NCBI GenBank assembly: GCA_022799755.1
Contig: JAAWOU010000021.1
Location: forward strand, 1-46,975
Direction of reading: 5' to 3'
DNA: 46,975 nt
Source of the DNA: Lachnospiraceae bacterium
Lineage (GTDB): Bacteria; Bacillota; Clostridia; Lachnospirales; Lachnospiraceae
Shown here: one piece after another, positions 32,559 through 40,607 of the stretch
How the letters are laid out: every line of letters starts with the position of its first letter
How positions within the stretch are numbered: position 1 is the stretch's first letter
Notes under the pieces: generated by a model
Seen by the model: the letters and a program-made list of their open reading frames with translations, nothing else
Database searches by the model: none
What the model was told of the DNA's origin: nothing
Translations under genes and position numbers: made by a program

Positions 32559-34538
32559 CTACCCCCTGAACCGATTCAGGCAGGCATACAGCTCCTGGAT
32601 CCTGGGCTTCGCCAGCCCGCAGGGCACGAAAGACCCGGCAAAAGGCTTCCAGTTCTGCTTCTCCCAAGCGTCCCAGATGGTCTCCACGGTCTGGCGCACG
32701 GTTTTCTTCCCGTCCATGACCTGCTCCAGGCCGTACCGCAGCAGGTGGGCCAGGGCATTGACCTGCTCGGAGTCCAAAAGCTGCTCCAGGTAGCGCACAT
32801 TGACCTCCTCCCGGTCCATGGAGAAAGATTCCAGGCCGTAGGATTTGGTCTTCATGTGCTCATGGCGTCCGTCGCCGCCCCGGTCGCCGCGGCCGCGTCC
32901 ATGCTCATCTCCGGCCCCATGTCCTCCTGCATCCGGGCCGTAGCCGGCTCCCTGTCCCCAGCGGTTCGCGTTTCCGTATGCCTGTCCGTCTCCTCCGTCA
33001 TATCTGCGTTCTTCGGCCACATCATATCCGCCTTTCCTGCCGCGGCCTCTGCCTCCTCCATTCTCCTGCGTGCCGGCGTCGCCCTCTGCAGAGCCTGCGC
33101 CGTAGCCGATATTCCTGGTCTGGAGCTCCTTTCCGTCCCAGCCTCTCCCGCGGCCTTTCTGGGCTTTCCGGAAAGCCGGAAGCACCCGCTTTTCAAATGC
33201 AGGCAGCCCAAAGCCCGGGGCCTGCACTCTGGGCGCGGTATGTCCCTGGCACAGAGTTTTTACCCGCTCTGTAATGTCCACAGGACGATAACAGTCCATC
33301 ATCAGGATATTGTCCGCGATATAGAAGAACGCCCCGGAGCTTCCCGCCACCAGAATGGTGGAAATCCCGGCTTTCCCATACAGATCCCCTGCCCGCTCCA
33401 GAAACGGGGTAATGGGCTCCTTGTCCCGGCTGATGACCTGCTGCATGAATTCGTCCCGCACCATGAAATTGGTGGCGGAGGTGTCCTCGTCTATGAGAAA
33501 AAGCCTGGCGCCCGCCTCGATTCCCTCCACCACGGCCGCGGCCTGGGAGGTGGAGCCGCTGGCATCCTCGGTGGTAAATTTCGTGGTGTCCTTTTTATTG
33601 GGCAGATCGTTGATAAACAGGGAAATGTCCACATTCCGGATGGATCTGCCGTCCTCGGCCCGCAGCTTTAACGCCGTGTCGTCCGTGATGACAAATTCCC
33701 GTCCGTCTCCCTCTATATGATCGTACACGCCCATCTGGATGGCCTCCAGCAGAGTGGACTTACCGTGATACCCGCCGCCCACGATCAGCGTAATGCCCTC
33801 GGGAATGGCCATGCCCGTAATCTCTCCTCTGTGGGGCAGAGTAAAGGTCCTCTCCATGGAAGCCGGGGAGGTAAATGGTACGCTGTCCGCCATGGGGAGG
33901 TCGGATATGCCGCTTTTCCTGGGAAGCACGGAGCCGTTGGCCACGAACGCCACCAGCTTCTCTTCCTTTAAGAGATGCCGCAGCGCATCCTGATCCTCTG
34001 CCAGATGCACCACCCGCTCCACCTTTTTGGCATCCAGCCTGGCATAGAACAGGCTGCTCTCCACGCAGCGGGGCAGGAAGTCGAAGAGGATCTTGTCCAG
34101 CTCCCCGGCGTTGATGGTCCGCCCAAAGGCCGGAAAGCCCACATGGAACCGCACCGTCAGGCCGCTGTCCGTAATCTCGCAGGCGCTGCGCTCCAGCACT
34201 GCCTGTCCGCAGCGGCTGACGGACAGCAGGCCGCTTTTCCCAGAGCCCTTGGCCTTGAAATTGTACTGCTCGAACTGCTTGCCCACCTGCCGCACCAAAA
34301 AGTCCTGGAGAGCGATGCGGGAGCAGTCCTTGGCATAATAAGCCGCCGGGAATTTTGCCAGCCCGTGGGGAATCTCCACATGGAGGCTGGAGGGGGATGC
34401 GAAAGGGTCCCCCTGTACATGATCGATGACCAGCGTATATCGGTCGAATTTCCAGGCGCCCGCCAGGGATTTATAAGCCGGGTAGCTCTTGTGATCCACG
34501 GAGCGCAGTAATGTTCTTAACTCATTTTGTGTCTTCAT
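32559..34538 (-). CDS. Predicted ABC-class ATPase (COG3044/PF09818) with glycine/arginine-rich insertion
   Basis: A 659-residue cytoplasmic protein. It starts with the family features KTQNELRTLLRSVDHKSYPAYKSL (split: KTQNELRTLL and SVDHKSYPAYKSL) and IPHGLAKFPAAYYA, has a Walker A GGGYHGKSTLL near residue 258 and VVEGIEAGARLFLIDEDTSA as signature and Walker B. Roughly 90 residues between about 475 and 570 are Gly/Arg/Asp-rich with repeated RGRG, RGGDG and HGAGDEHG words, absent from the normal family layout, after which the usual C-terminus resumes (YLEQLLDSEQVNALAHLL). Activity of this ATPase family is unknown. GAGGAAC is upstream of the ATG. It is transcribed alone, divergent from the PadR gene. 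Confidence 0.85.
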   Translation of the reverse strand: MKTQNELRTLLRSVDHKSYPAYKSLAGAWKFDRYTLVIDHVQGDPFASPSSLHVEIPHGLAKFPAAYYAKDCSRIALQDFLVRQVGKQFEQYNFKAKGSGKSGLLSVSRCGQAVLERSACEITDSGLTVRFHVGFPAFGRTINAGELDKILFDFLPRCVESSLFYARLDAKKVERVVHLAEDQDALRHLLKEEKLVAFVANGSVLPRKSGISDLPMADSVPFTSPASMERTFTLPHRGEITGMAIPEGITLIVGGGYHGKSTLLEAIQMGVYDHIEGDGREFVITDDTALKLRAEDGRSIRNVDISLFINDLPNKKDTTKFTTEDASGSTSQAAAVVEGIEAGARLFLIDEDTSATNFMVRDEFMQQVISRDKEPITPFLERAGDLYGKAGISTILVAGSSGAFFYIADNILMMDCYRPVDITERVKTLCQGHTAPRVQAPGFGLPAFEKRVLPAFRKAQKGRGRGWDGKELQTRNIGYGAGSAEGDAGTQENGGGRGRGRKGGYDVAEERRYDGGDGQAYGNANRWGQGAGYGPDAGGHGAGDEHGRGRGDRGGDGRHEHMKTKSYGLESFSMDREEVNVRYLEQLLDSEQVNALAHLLRYGLEQVMDGKKTVRQTVETIWDAWEKQNWKPFAGSFVPCGLAKPRIQELYACLNRFRG

Positions 34539-34638
34539 TGTCGTCTGTTCCTCTCTGTTTCCAGGTTCCTGGTTACGCTCTTTATTTGTTGACTTTTATT
34601 TTAATATAGATAATTCGCCGCGTCAATGATTATAGGAC

Positions 34639-34667
34639 TTGACATTTATTACGGTTAGTGATATAGT
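34639..34667 (+). promoter_or_regulatory. Promoter and operator candidate of the padR/DUF2812 operon
   Basis: TTGACA (34639-34644) and TATAGT (34662-34667) are 17 bp apart. ATTAC occurs at 34648 and again at 34669, where it forms ATTAC-agtaaac-GTAAT (34669-34685), an imperfect palindrome over the start site; such placement suits autorepression by the PadR protein. Confidence 0.6.
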
Positions 34668-34669
34668 TA

Positions 34670-34903
34670 TTACAGTAAACGTAATAGTTGCCCCGGCGGC
34701 ACGGTGTACCTGCCGGCGGAACTCCTATCAGCGGTCCGGCCAAAAATGTCAAAAGCTTGTATGCATTTCGCCGGACCGGTCCATCCGCGAAAGGTTACTG
34801 CTCACGGCGTTCACAGTAGCATGAACTGCCCGCGAACCGTAACCGCGAAAGCTTCTCCCCCAGGGGGGATGCGCCAGGAGACTTATCATATACAGGAGGT
34901 ACT
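34670..34903 (+). other. Long structured leader of the padR gene
   Basis: About 230 nt lie between the promoter and the PadR start with no convincing gene. CGGTCCGGC (34732-34740) pairs with GCCGGACCG (34770-34778). A second cluster at 34788-34850 carries GGTTACTGCTCACGG and GTAACCGCGAA words, related to the palindrome at 14714-14747. It may be a dispersed REP-like insertion or a regulatory leader; I recognise no known riboswitch. Confidence 0.45.
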
Positions 34904-35215
34904 ATGAGAGATAACGGAAAAGGCGGTGCGCTCACGGAGGTGACCTTTTATATCCTGCTGGCCCTGTGCGTCCCCAGACATGGTTACGCAGTCATGCAGT
35001 TCATCGAAGAAAAGACCGGCGGCCGGCTGCGCCTTGGGGCAGGCACCTTATACGGCGCGCTGAACGCCCTGTCTGACAAAGGCTGGATTGCCCCCTGCGG
35101 GGACGAAAACGGCAGGAAAAAAGAGTACCTGATCACGGCCCCGGGCAGAGAGATTGCCGTGAAAGAGCTGGAGAGGCTGCGGGAGCTTACGGACATTGCC
35201 GCCCGCATTCTGTGA
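34904..35215 (+). CDS. PadR family transcriptional regulator
   Basis: A 103-residue winged-helix protein: LTEVTFYILLAL and HGYAVMQFIEEKTGGRL lead into GAGTLYGALNALSDKGWI, the PadR recognition helix, and the wing with RKKEYLITAPGREI. A short C-terminal helix serves dimerisation. AGGAGGT precedes the ATG closely. It is the first gene of an operon with the DUF2812 membrane protein, an arrangement often seen in Clostridia, and probably represses that operon until an envelope stress or drug is sensed (family knowledge; ligand unknown). Confidence 0.88.
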   Translation: MRDNGKGGALTEVTFYILLALCVPRHGYAVMQFIEEKTGGRLRLGAGTLYGALNALSDKGWIAPCGDENGRKKEYLITAPGREIAVKELERLRELTDIAARIL

Positions 35216-35364
35216 CGGGCCGGGGAAATCTCTGCCGGCCCGCCGCCTCTCCCCCGGACGCGGACACCAAAAGAGACAGACGCCTGCATCATTGCCTTAC
35301 AGGCAAAAAAACAACGGAAACCAATACAAACACTTACCAGAATCAAGAAGGAGGACAGACCGTT

Positions 35365-35949
35365 ATGAAAAGAAAATATCGCTTCTTTGCCGGCTTCCTG
35401 ACCGCACAGGAAAGATGGCTCAACAGGATGGCACAGCAGGGCTTTCGCCTGGTCCGCACGGCAAAGCTTTTGTACGAGTTTGAGGAATGCCGGCCCGGGC
35501 AGGTGTGTTACCGGATGGAGTTCATCGGGCGGAAATCCGGACAGAATGCCTCCCGGTACCGGGCCTTTCTGGAAGATATGGGATACCGGACATTTTACAA
35601 AAACATAAACCTGAACTACTCTGTGGGAAAGGTAACGCTGCGCCCCTGGGCCCAGCAGGGCGGCCGAATCGCCACCAACGCCACCACCTACAACCGTGAA
35701 CTCCTGATCGTGGAAAAGGAGAATGACGGAACCCCGTTTGAGCTCCACACCACCTATGAAGACAGGATGCAATACTGCAGGGATTTGAGAGCCCCCTGGC
35801 TCTTTCTGTTCGCCATGACTGCTGTCTTTAGCCTGACGATGAGGGCCTGGCAGTGGGGTGTCTTCGCCGCATTTTTCCTGATTCCCACAGCGCTGTACCA
35901 GATCGAATTGATTCGGCTGGGGAAAGAGGCGAAGACGAAAGAGTGGTAG
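35365..35949 (+). CDS. DUF2812 family membrane protein
   Basis: A 194-residue protein with the DUF2812 N-terminus (KYRFFAGFLTAQERWLNRMA, GFRLV, YEFEEC, YRMEF) and two C-terminal membrane helices (about 147-162 and 166-183). AAGGAGGA is upstream of the ATG at 35365; an in-frame extension to 35212 runs over the PadR stop and is not supported. It lies 149 nt downstream of padR. DUF2812 proteins usually accompany PadR regulators, sometimes with transporters; none is present here. Function is unknown. Confidence 0.85.
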   Translation: MKRKYRFFAGFLTAQERWLNRMAQQGFRLVRTAKLLYEFEECRPGQVCYRMEFIGRKSGQNASRYRAFLEDMGYRTFYKNINLNYSVGKVTLRPWAQQGGRIATNATTYNRELLIVEKENDGTPFELHTTYEDRMQYCRDLRAPWLFLFAMTAVFSLTMRAWQWGVFAAFFLIPTALYQIELIRLGKEAKTKEW

Positions 35950-35982
35950 ACAGCAAGCATCGGACGAATCGTCCAAACTCTC

Positions 35983-37614
35983 TCAAATCTCCCGGACCCG
36001 CCTGCGAAGGGGCAGTACCATAGCAGGCGGGACCGACAGCTCATCCACTCCCATTTCCAGGAGACTTTCCGTCAGCTCCAGATCCGCCGCCAGCTCCCCG
36101 CAGATGCCGGCCCGCTTTCCGTACTTATGGGCATTTTCCACCGCAATGCGGATCAGACACAAAACGGCTTCGTGGCGGGGATCATAAAACTCCTCCAGCT
36201 GTCCGTTCTGCCTGTCCACAGCCAGGGTATACTGGGTCAGATCATTGGTACCGATGCTGAAAAAGTCCGCCATCTGCGCCAGCCTGTGGCTGATCATCAC
36301 GGCCGCAGGCGTCTCTATCATAATGCCCTGCCGCGGAAGCCGGAACGGGATGCGCTCCTTGCTCAGCTCTTTCTTTACCTCGTCCACAATCTCATAGATC
36401 CTCTCCATCTCTTTGACGGAAGTGATCATCGGGTACAGAACGGACAGCTTTCCGTATACGGATGCCCGCAGCAGCGCCCGCAGCTGGGTTTTGAAGATAT
36501 CCGGCCGCTTCAGGCAGATGCGGATGCCCCGGTATCCAAGGGCCGGATTCGCCTCCGTCTCCAGCCGGAAATAATCCTCCGTTTTGTCCGCCCCTATGTC
36601 CAGGGTGCGGATGACCACCTTTTTCTCCCCCATGGCCTCAAGCGCCTGCCTGTAGACCTGAAACTGCTCCTCCTCCGGCGGAAAGCCCGCTCTCCCCAGG
36701 TAAAGGCATTCGCTGCGGAACAGTCCGATTCCTTCCGCATCGTTTTCCAGCGCGCCTTTCACGTCCGCAAGACCGCCGATATTGGCGCAGATCTGCACTT
36801 TCCTGCCGCTTCGGGTCACGCTCTCCTCTCCCCTCAGGCTCTGCAGGAGGCGCTTTTCATCCCTTTCCCGGGCCATGCTGCGCTCCGCAGCCTCCCACAG
36901 ATCCTCGTCCGGCTCAAATGTCACCTCGGCTCCGGTTCCGTCCACCACTGCCCTCATCCCGCTCCGGATATGCTCAAGCTCCACAGGCACTCCCACCACT
37001 GCGGGAATGTCCATCATCCTGGCCAAAATCGAGGTGTGGGAATTGGGCGAGCCCTGTACGGTGACAAGTGCCAGGATTTTCTCCCGCTCCATCTGCATGG
37101 TCTCGCCGGGCGTCAGATCCTGCGCCACTATCACGGCAGGCTCCGCAAGCCGCAGGCCGCACCCGGGATTCCCGGCCAGATTCCGAAGCACCTGGCCGGA
37201 TACATCCCTCACGTCCGCGGCCCTGGCCCTTATGCACTCGTCCTCCATCCTTTCAAATCTCCCGGCAAGCTCCTGCGCCGTCACGGCCACGGCGTATTCC
37301 GCCGCCACTTTCTCTCTCCGGATCATACCGTAGATTGTCTCCAGATACTCCTCGTCCTCCAGGATCATCTCATGCGCCGCAAAAATTGCCGCCCCGTCCT
37401 CCCCGGCCCGGTGCAGAGCCCTGTGGGAGAGGGCTTTGAGCTCCTCTCTGGACTGCCCCACTGCCCTTTGAACTCTTGCGATCTGTGCCTGAAAATCCTC
37501 CGCCCTGGCATACACTATTTCCCGGCTTTCCTTTTTCACCACAAATACCGGCCCGGCGGCGGTTCCCCCGTGCACGGCCCTCCCGAAATATCTCCTCATA
37601 TGGCGTCCACACAT
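35983..37614 (-). CDS. Phosphoenolpyruvate-protein phosphotransferase (PTS enzyme I paralogue)
   Basis: A 543-residue enzyme I. The phosphohistidine is in GSPNSHTSILARMMDIPAVVG (H of NSH; given here as GSPNSHTSILAR), the PEP-binding core has GIGLFRSECLYLGR and FFSIGTNDLTQYTLAVDR, and the catalytic cysteine is in GICGELAAD. It transfers phosphate from PEP to an HPr-like protein. The usual GGxTSH is replaced by GSPNSH, and the N-terminus is short (typical length about 570), which marks a divergent paralogue. Start assignment is uncertain: 37614 (GGAAG five bases upstream), 37599 or a TTG at 37650. No HPr or EII gene is adjacent. It diverges from the ADP-ribosylglycohydrolase gene. Confidence 0.85.
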   Translation of the reverse strand: MCGRHMRRYFGRAVHGGTAAGPVFVVKKESREIVYARAEDFQAQIARVQRAVGQSREELKALSHRALHRAGEDGAAIFAAHEMILEDEEYLETIYGMIRREKVAAEYAVAVTAQELAGRFERMEDECIRARAADVRDVSGQVLRNLAGNPGCGLRLAEPAVIVAQDLTPGETMQMEREKILALVTVQGSPNSHTSILARMMDIPAVVGVPVELEHIRSGMRAVVDGTGAEVTFEPDEDLWEAAERSMARERDEKRLLQSLRGEESVTRSGRKVQICANIGGLADVKGALENDAEGIGLFRSECLYLGRAGFPPEEEQFQVYRQALEAMGEKKVVIRTLDIGADKTEDYFRLETEANPALGYRGIRICLKRPDIFKTQLRALLRASVYGKLSVLYPMITSVKEMERIYEIVDEVKKELSKERIPFRLPRQGIMIETPAAVMISHRLAQMADFFSIGTNDLTQYTLAVDRQNGQLEEFYDPRHEAVLCLIRIAVENAHKYGKRAGICGELAADLELTESLLEMGVDELSVPPAMVLPLRRRVREI

Positions 37615-37730
37615 CCTCTCTTCCAGGCTTTCCCGGACGCCGCCCTGCAAAAATTGCGCGCAGCGGTTCCGCGCCCTGTCTGAACAGTAACAATTGTACC
37701 ACAGAACAGAAGAAAACAGAAGGATTTTTA

Positions 37731-37792
37731 TTGACAGCCTATCCGAAATATGTTATACAGGTGTGAAAGTAGCTTTCAAGAAAACGCTATCA
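37731..37792 (+). promoter_or_regulatory. Promoter and cre-like site of the ADP-ribosylglycohydrolase gene
   Basis: TTGACA (37731-37736) and TATACA (37754-37759) are 17 bp apart. AGAAAACGCTATCA (37779-37792), about 15-25 nt past the expected start site, differs from the cre consensus by one base. Such a position fits CcpA roadblock repression, which would place this gene in carbon metabolism. Confidence 0.55.
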
Positions 37793-37813
37793 TAAAGATT
37801 GGAGAGACAACCT

Positions 37814-39349
37814 ATGGGAACACAGCTATCTTTCAAGGAATACCAGGACAAGGTGAAAGCCTGCTGGCTGGGGAAAAACATCGGCGGCACCCTGGGCGCG
37901 CCCTTTGAGTGCATTCGGGGCGTCTACGACCTGGACTATTACACCCACGACCTGTCCCTGGGCGTACTGCCCAACGACGACTTAGACTTACAGCTGGTGT
38001 GGCTCAATGCGGCCGAGCAGTACGGCCCCGGCGTGAACGCGGAGATTCTGGGCGAATACTGGATCTCCTACATAGTGGCTGACTGGTCCGAGTACGGCGC
38101 CGGAAAGAACAATCTGCGCTACGGTCTGACACCCCCCGTCTCCGGCTGGTACAAAAACCACAACAAGGACAGCTGCGGCTGCTTTATCCGCAGCGAAATC
38201 TGGGCCTGCCTTGCGCCGGGACATCCGGAAATCGCCGTGAAGTATGCCTATGAGGACGCCATCTGCGACCACGCCCAGGAGGGCATGTACGGCGAGATCT
38301 TCTGCGCCGCGCTCCAGAGCGCCGCTTTCGTGGAAAAGGATATGCAAAAGCTCATAGACGCGGCTCTGTCTTATATCCCAGAAGACTGCGCCGTGGCAGG
38401 CGCGGTGCGCACAGCCTTAGAGTGTCACGGGAAAGGCGTGGACTGGAAATCGGCCCGCAAGGCCATCCTGCAGAAGTTCCCCGGTTCTTTCGGCATGCTC
38501 AGCGGATATAGGGACCAGGCGCCGGAGGACGATGTCCCTGTAGGCAATCTGGGCTATGACGCCCCCAGCAATATCGGCATCATGGTGCTGGGATGGGTGT
38601 ACGGGGAGGGCGACTTCTCCAGGAGCATTTGCATCGCCGCCGGCTGCTGCGAGGACGGAGACTGCACCGCAGGCACTCTGGGAGCGCTGCTGGGCATCAT
38701 AGGCGGCACCTCCGTCATCGATGAAAAATGGCTCCGCCCCATCGGCGATGAGATCAAGACCATCTCCATCGATCGGACAAAAGCCTGTCTAAACGTTCCC
38801 CAGACCGTCAGCAGCCTGACTGCCAGGGTCATCCGGCTGATGCCCTCTTTCATGCAGGGACATTTTGACTTAAGCCAGGAGGGCTCCATTGTCTTCCGGC
38901 CTGTGGAGAGCATTGAAAATGCCGTCGCCAAGACCGGCGTCTTTGACAGGGAGGATTTCGCCAAAGAGATATCCGCATCCCCGGTGAGCGTCCGCAAAAC
39001 CGGCTGTCTGATGGATATTCGTATAGAGTATACGGGCGGCCTGGACATCAGGGAGGGACAGACCAAGATTTTCCATGCGAAGATCAAAAACCGCCTCCAC
39101 AGCCAGCAGTGGCTGGAATGCCGTCTGCATCTGCCTGAGGGCTGGACCGCGGATCCCTCCGACACCATCTGTGTGAACCTGAACCAGTTCCACGGCGGCT
39201 CCAGCATAACGGAATTCGATTTTGCCGTGACGCCCCAGACCCCTGTCCGCGGCAGGACCGACCTGCTGATGGAAATCCGTTCAAACGGACGGCCCACCAG
39301 AATGTACCTTGCCCTGCCCCTGCTGCCGGCCTCCTCACTCTCCGAGTAG
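37814..39349 (+). CDS. ADP-ribosylglycohydrolase family protein with C-terminal beta domain
   Basis: A 511-residue protein. The helical hydrolase domain (about 1-340) has the metal-binding elements in altered form: LPNDDLDLQLVWL where classical members have DDT(E), and EDGDCTAGTLGALLGIIGG, which keeps the D-x-D and small-residue helix of the second metal site. The last 130 residues (from about 375) look like an Ig-like sandwich with LHSQQWLECRLHLPEGW. Classical members cleave ADP-ribose from proteins, but such fused versions sit in sugar gene clusters and may act on glycosidic substrates (inference). GGAGAG lies seven bases before the ATG at 37814; a TTG at 37799 is not supported. A cre-like site supports a carbon-metabolic role. 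Confidence 0.8.
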   Translation: MGTQLSFKEYQDKVKACWLGKNIGGTLGAPFECIRGVYDLDYYTHDLSLGVLPNDDLDLQLVWLNAAEQYGPGVNAEILGEYWISYIVADWSEYGAGKNNLRYGLTPPVSGWYKNHNKDSCGCFIRSEIWACLAPGHPEIAVKYAYEDAICDHAQEGMYGEIFCAALQSAAFVEKDMQKLIDAALSYIPEDCAVAGAVRTALECHGKGVDWKSARKAILQKFPGSFGMLSGYRDQAPEDDVPVGNLGYDAPSNIGIMVLGWVYGEGDFSRSICIAAGCCEDGDCTAGTLGALLGIIGGTSVIDEKWLRPIGDEIKTISIDRTKACLNVPQTVSSLTARVIRLMPSFMQGHFDLSQEGSIVFRPVESIENAVAKTGVFDREDFAKEISASPVSVRKTGCLMDIRIEYTGGLDIREGQTKIFHAKIKNRLHSQQWLECRLHLPEGWTADPSDTICVNLNQFHGGSSITEFDFAVTPQTPVRGRTDLLMEIRSNGRPTRMYLALPLLPASSLSE

Positions 39350-39389
39350 AACGGACCCGCCGGCTCCCCGGCTTTGATTCAATCTGCAT

Positions 39390-39421
39390 AGGCTGCAGCG
39401 GTTTTGATCCCCCTGCAGCCT
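39390..39421. terminator. Hairpin between convergent genes
   Basis: AGGCTGCAG (39390-39398) pairs with CTGCAGCCT (39413-39421) across 14 nt, between the ADP-ribosylglycohydrolase stop and the convergent reductase stop. GTTTTGAT is in the loop. A bidirectional terminator is inferred from position. Confidence 0.4.
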
Positions 39422-39504
39422 GCACTTCCCGTTCCCGGCCCTCAGATTTTCAATCCCGCTTCCGGATTGCTTTCTGCCCATAGACGGCCCCTGCCGGCCT
39501 GCGC

Positions 39505-40350
39505 TTAAAACGGCGCATTTTCCCTCACCACTGTCAGCAGGCGCTCCCGGGTGTCCGTGAAGAAGATTCCCCCTCTTTGCAGTTTCTCCTGGCTCATGGT
39601 CAGATCTTTGGGCGCCGTGTCTTCCTCCTTTTCCAGCCGCCCGGTGTCCCAGCCCAGCTGCACAAAAAGGGAATATACCGTGTCAAACATGCTTTTCGTA
39701 TTGGGAGAGCCGAAGTTGTACACGCCTCCCTCCAGGCCGAAAGCCGCCTCCAGATTCTTTGCCGCCTCGTTCACATCCGTGAGACCTCGTATGTCAGCCG
39801 TAGAGTAGCGCAGCACTTCCCCGGTCCGGAGTTTCTCCAGAAAAGTCCGCATGAAATCTCCGTGCTCCCCCTGTCTCAACGTCGCCGCGTCATACATCCA
39901 GGACAGCCTTAAGTGCACGCAGTCCGGATTCGCCTCCAGGCATTTTTCCTCCGCGCAAAGCTTCTCGCGGCCGTATAGATTGCAAGGGTTCACCGTCTCA
40001 TCCTCTCTGTGGGGGCCTTTCCGCAGACTCCCCGCATACACCTGATCCGAGCTGCACAGCAGGCATTTCGCGCCCGCGGCGGCGGATGCTTTCGCCAGAT
40101 TCACTGCGCCGTCCACATTGATCTTCCAGGACCGCTCCGGCTCCCGCCCGCAGCGCCCCACGTCCGAGATGGCCGCACAGTGCACCACATAATCCGGCCT
40201 CCAGTCCCGCAGCCTGCCCATTACCTGCGCCTCGTCCGTAATGTCCAAGGCCCCGTGTCCGGGCGCGCAGATTTCGTATTTTCCCCGGTAGAAATTCACC
40301 ACCCTGCTCCCCATAAAGCCCGACGCCCCTGTCACCAACAGTCTCTTCAT
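39505..40350 (-). CDS. NAD-dependent sugar-nucleotide reductase/epimerase (RfbD-like SDR)
   Basis: A 281-residue extended short-chain dehydrogenase of the dTDP-4-dehydrorhamnose reductase group. The Rossmann motif is VTGASGFMGSRV; VVHCAAISDVGRCG and the catalytic tyrosine in NLYGREKLCAEE follow, with the SDQVYAG serine/threonine region before it. It reduces or epimerises a sugar nucleotide, or a sugar, using NAD(P)H. GGAGG is six bases upstream of the ATG at 40350; the longer frame to 40497 is not supported. No other rfb genes are near, so a role in rhamnose synthesis is unlikely; a catabolic or modification role is open. Confidence 0.82.
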   Translation of the reverse strand: MKRLLVTGASGFMGSRVVNFYRGKYEICAPGHGALDITDEAQVMGRLRDWRPDYVVHCAAISDVGRCGREPERSWKINVDGAVNLAKASAAAGAKCLLCSSDQVYAGSLRKGPHREDETVNPCNLYGREKLCAEEKCLEANPDCVHLRLSWMYDAATLRQGEHGDFMRTFLEKLRTGEVLRYSTADIRGLTDVNEAAKNLEAAFGLEGGVYNFGSPNTKSMFDTVYSLFVQLGWDTGRLEKEEDTAPKDLTMSQEKLQRGGIFFTDTRERLLTVVRENAPF

Positions 40351-40490
40351 ATTGTCCTCCGCCTCTCTTCGTCTTACGACGCCATTTCCGTCTTCTTTTG
40401 AATTTCTTTCCCCTGCTGACAGCTTAATATAAAACCCATTCCGATTCAATCCTTTTTCTATCACCGTTCTGAAATATTTTCGTAACACTC

Positions 40491-40519
40491 TTGTCATTTT
40501 CTATATCTGGTATTATAAT
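40491..40519 (+). promoter_or_regulatory. Promoter of the tocopherol-cyclase-like gene
   Basis: TTGTCA (40491-40496) and TATAAT (40514-40519) are 17 bp apart, about 90 bp before the start at 40608 and diverging from the reductase gene. Confidence 0.65.
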
Positions 40520-40607
40520 ACCTTTATCTGCTACAAAATATTGTTTTGATTCCGATACGGGCCCACGCCGTAGAATCCCCACCGAAGAAACGAGGCATGA
40601 ACAAAGG

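Noticed and set aside
32745..33671. 308-codon plus-strand frame
   Set aside because: Antisense to the ABC-class ATPase, including its repetitive glycine-rich part.
36127..37683. 518-codon open frame on the plus strand
   Set aside because: It is antisense to the enzyme I gene, whose motifs are clear; G+C-rich codons leave the opposite strand open, and the antisense product has no recognisable domain.
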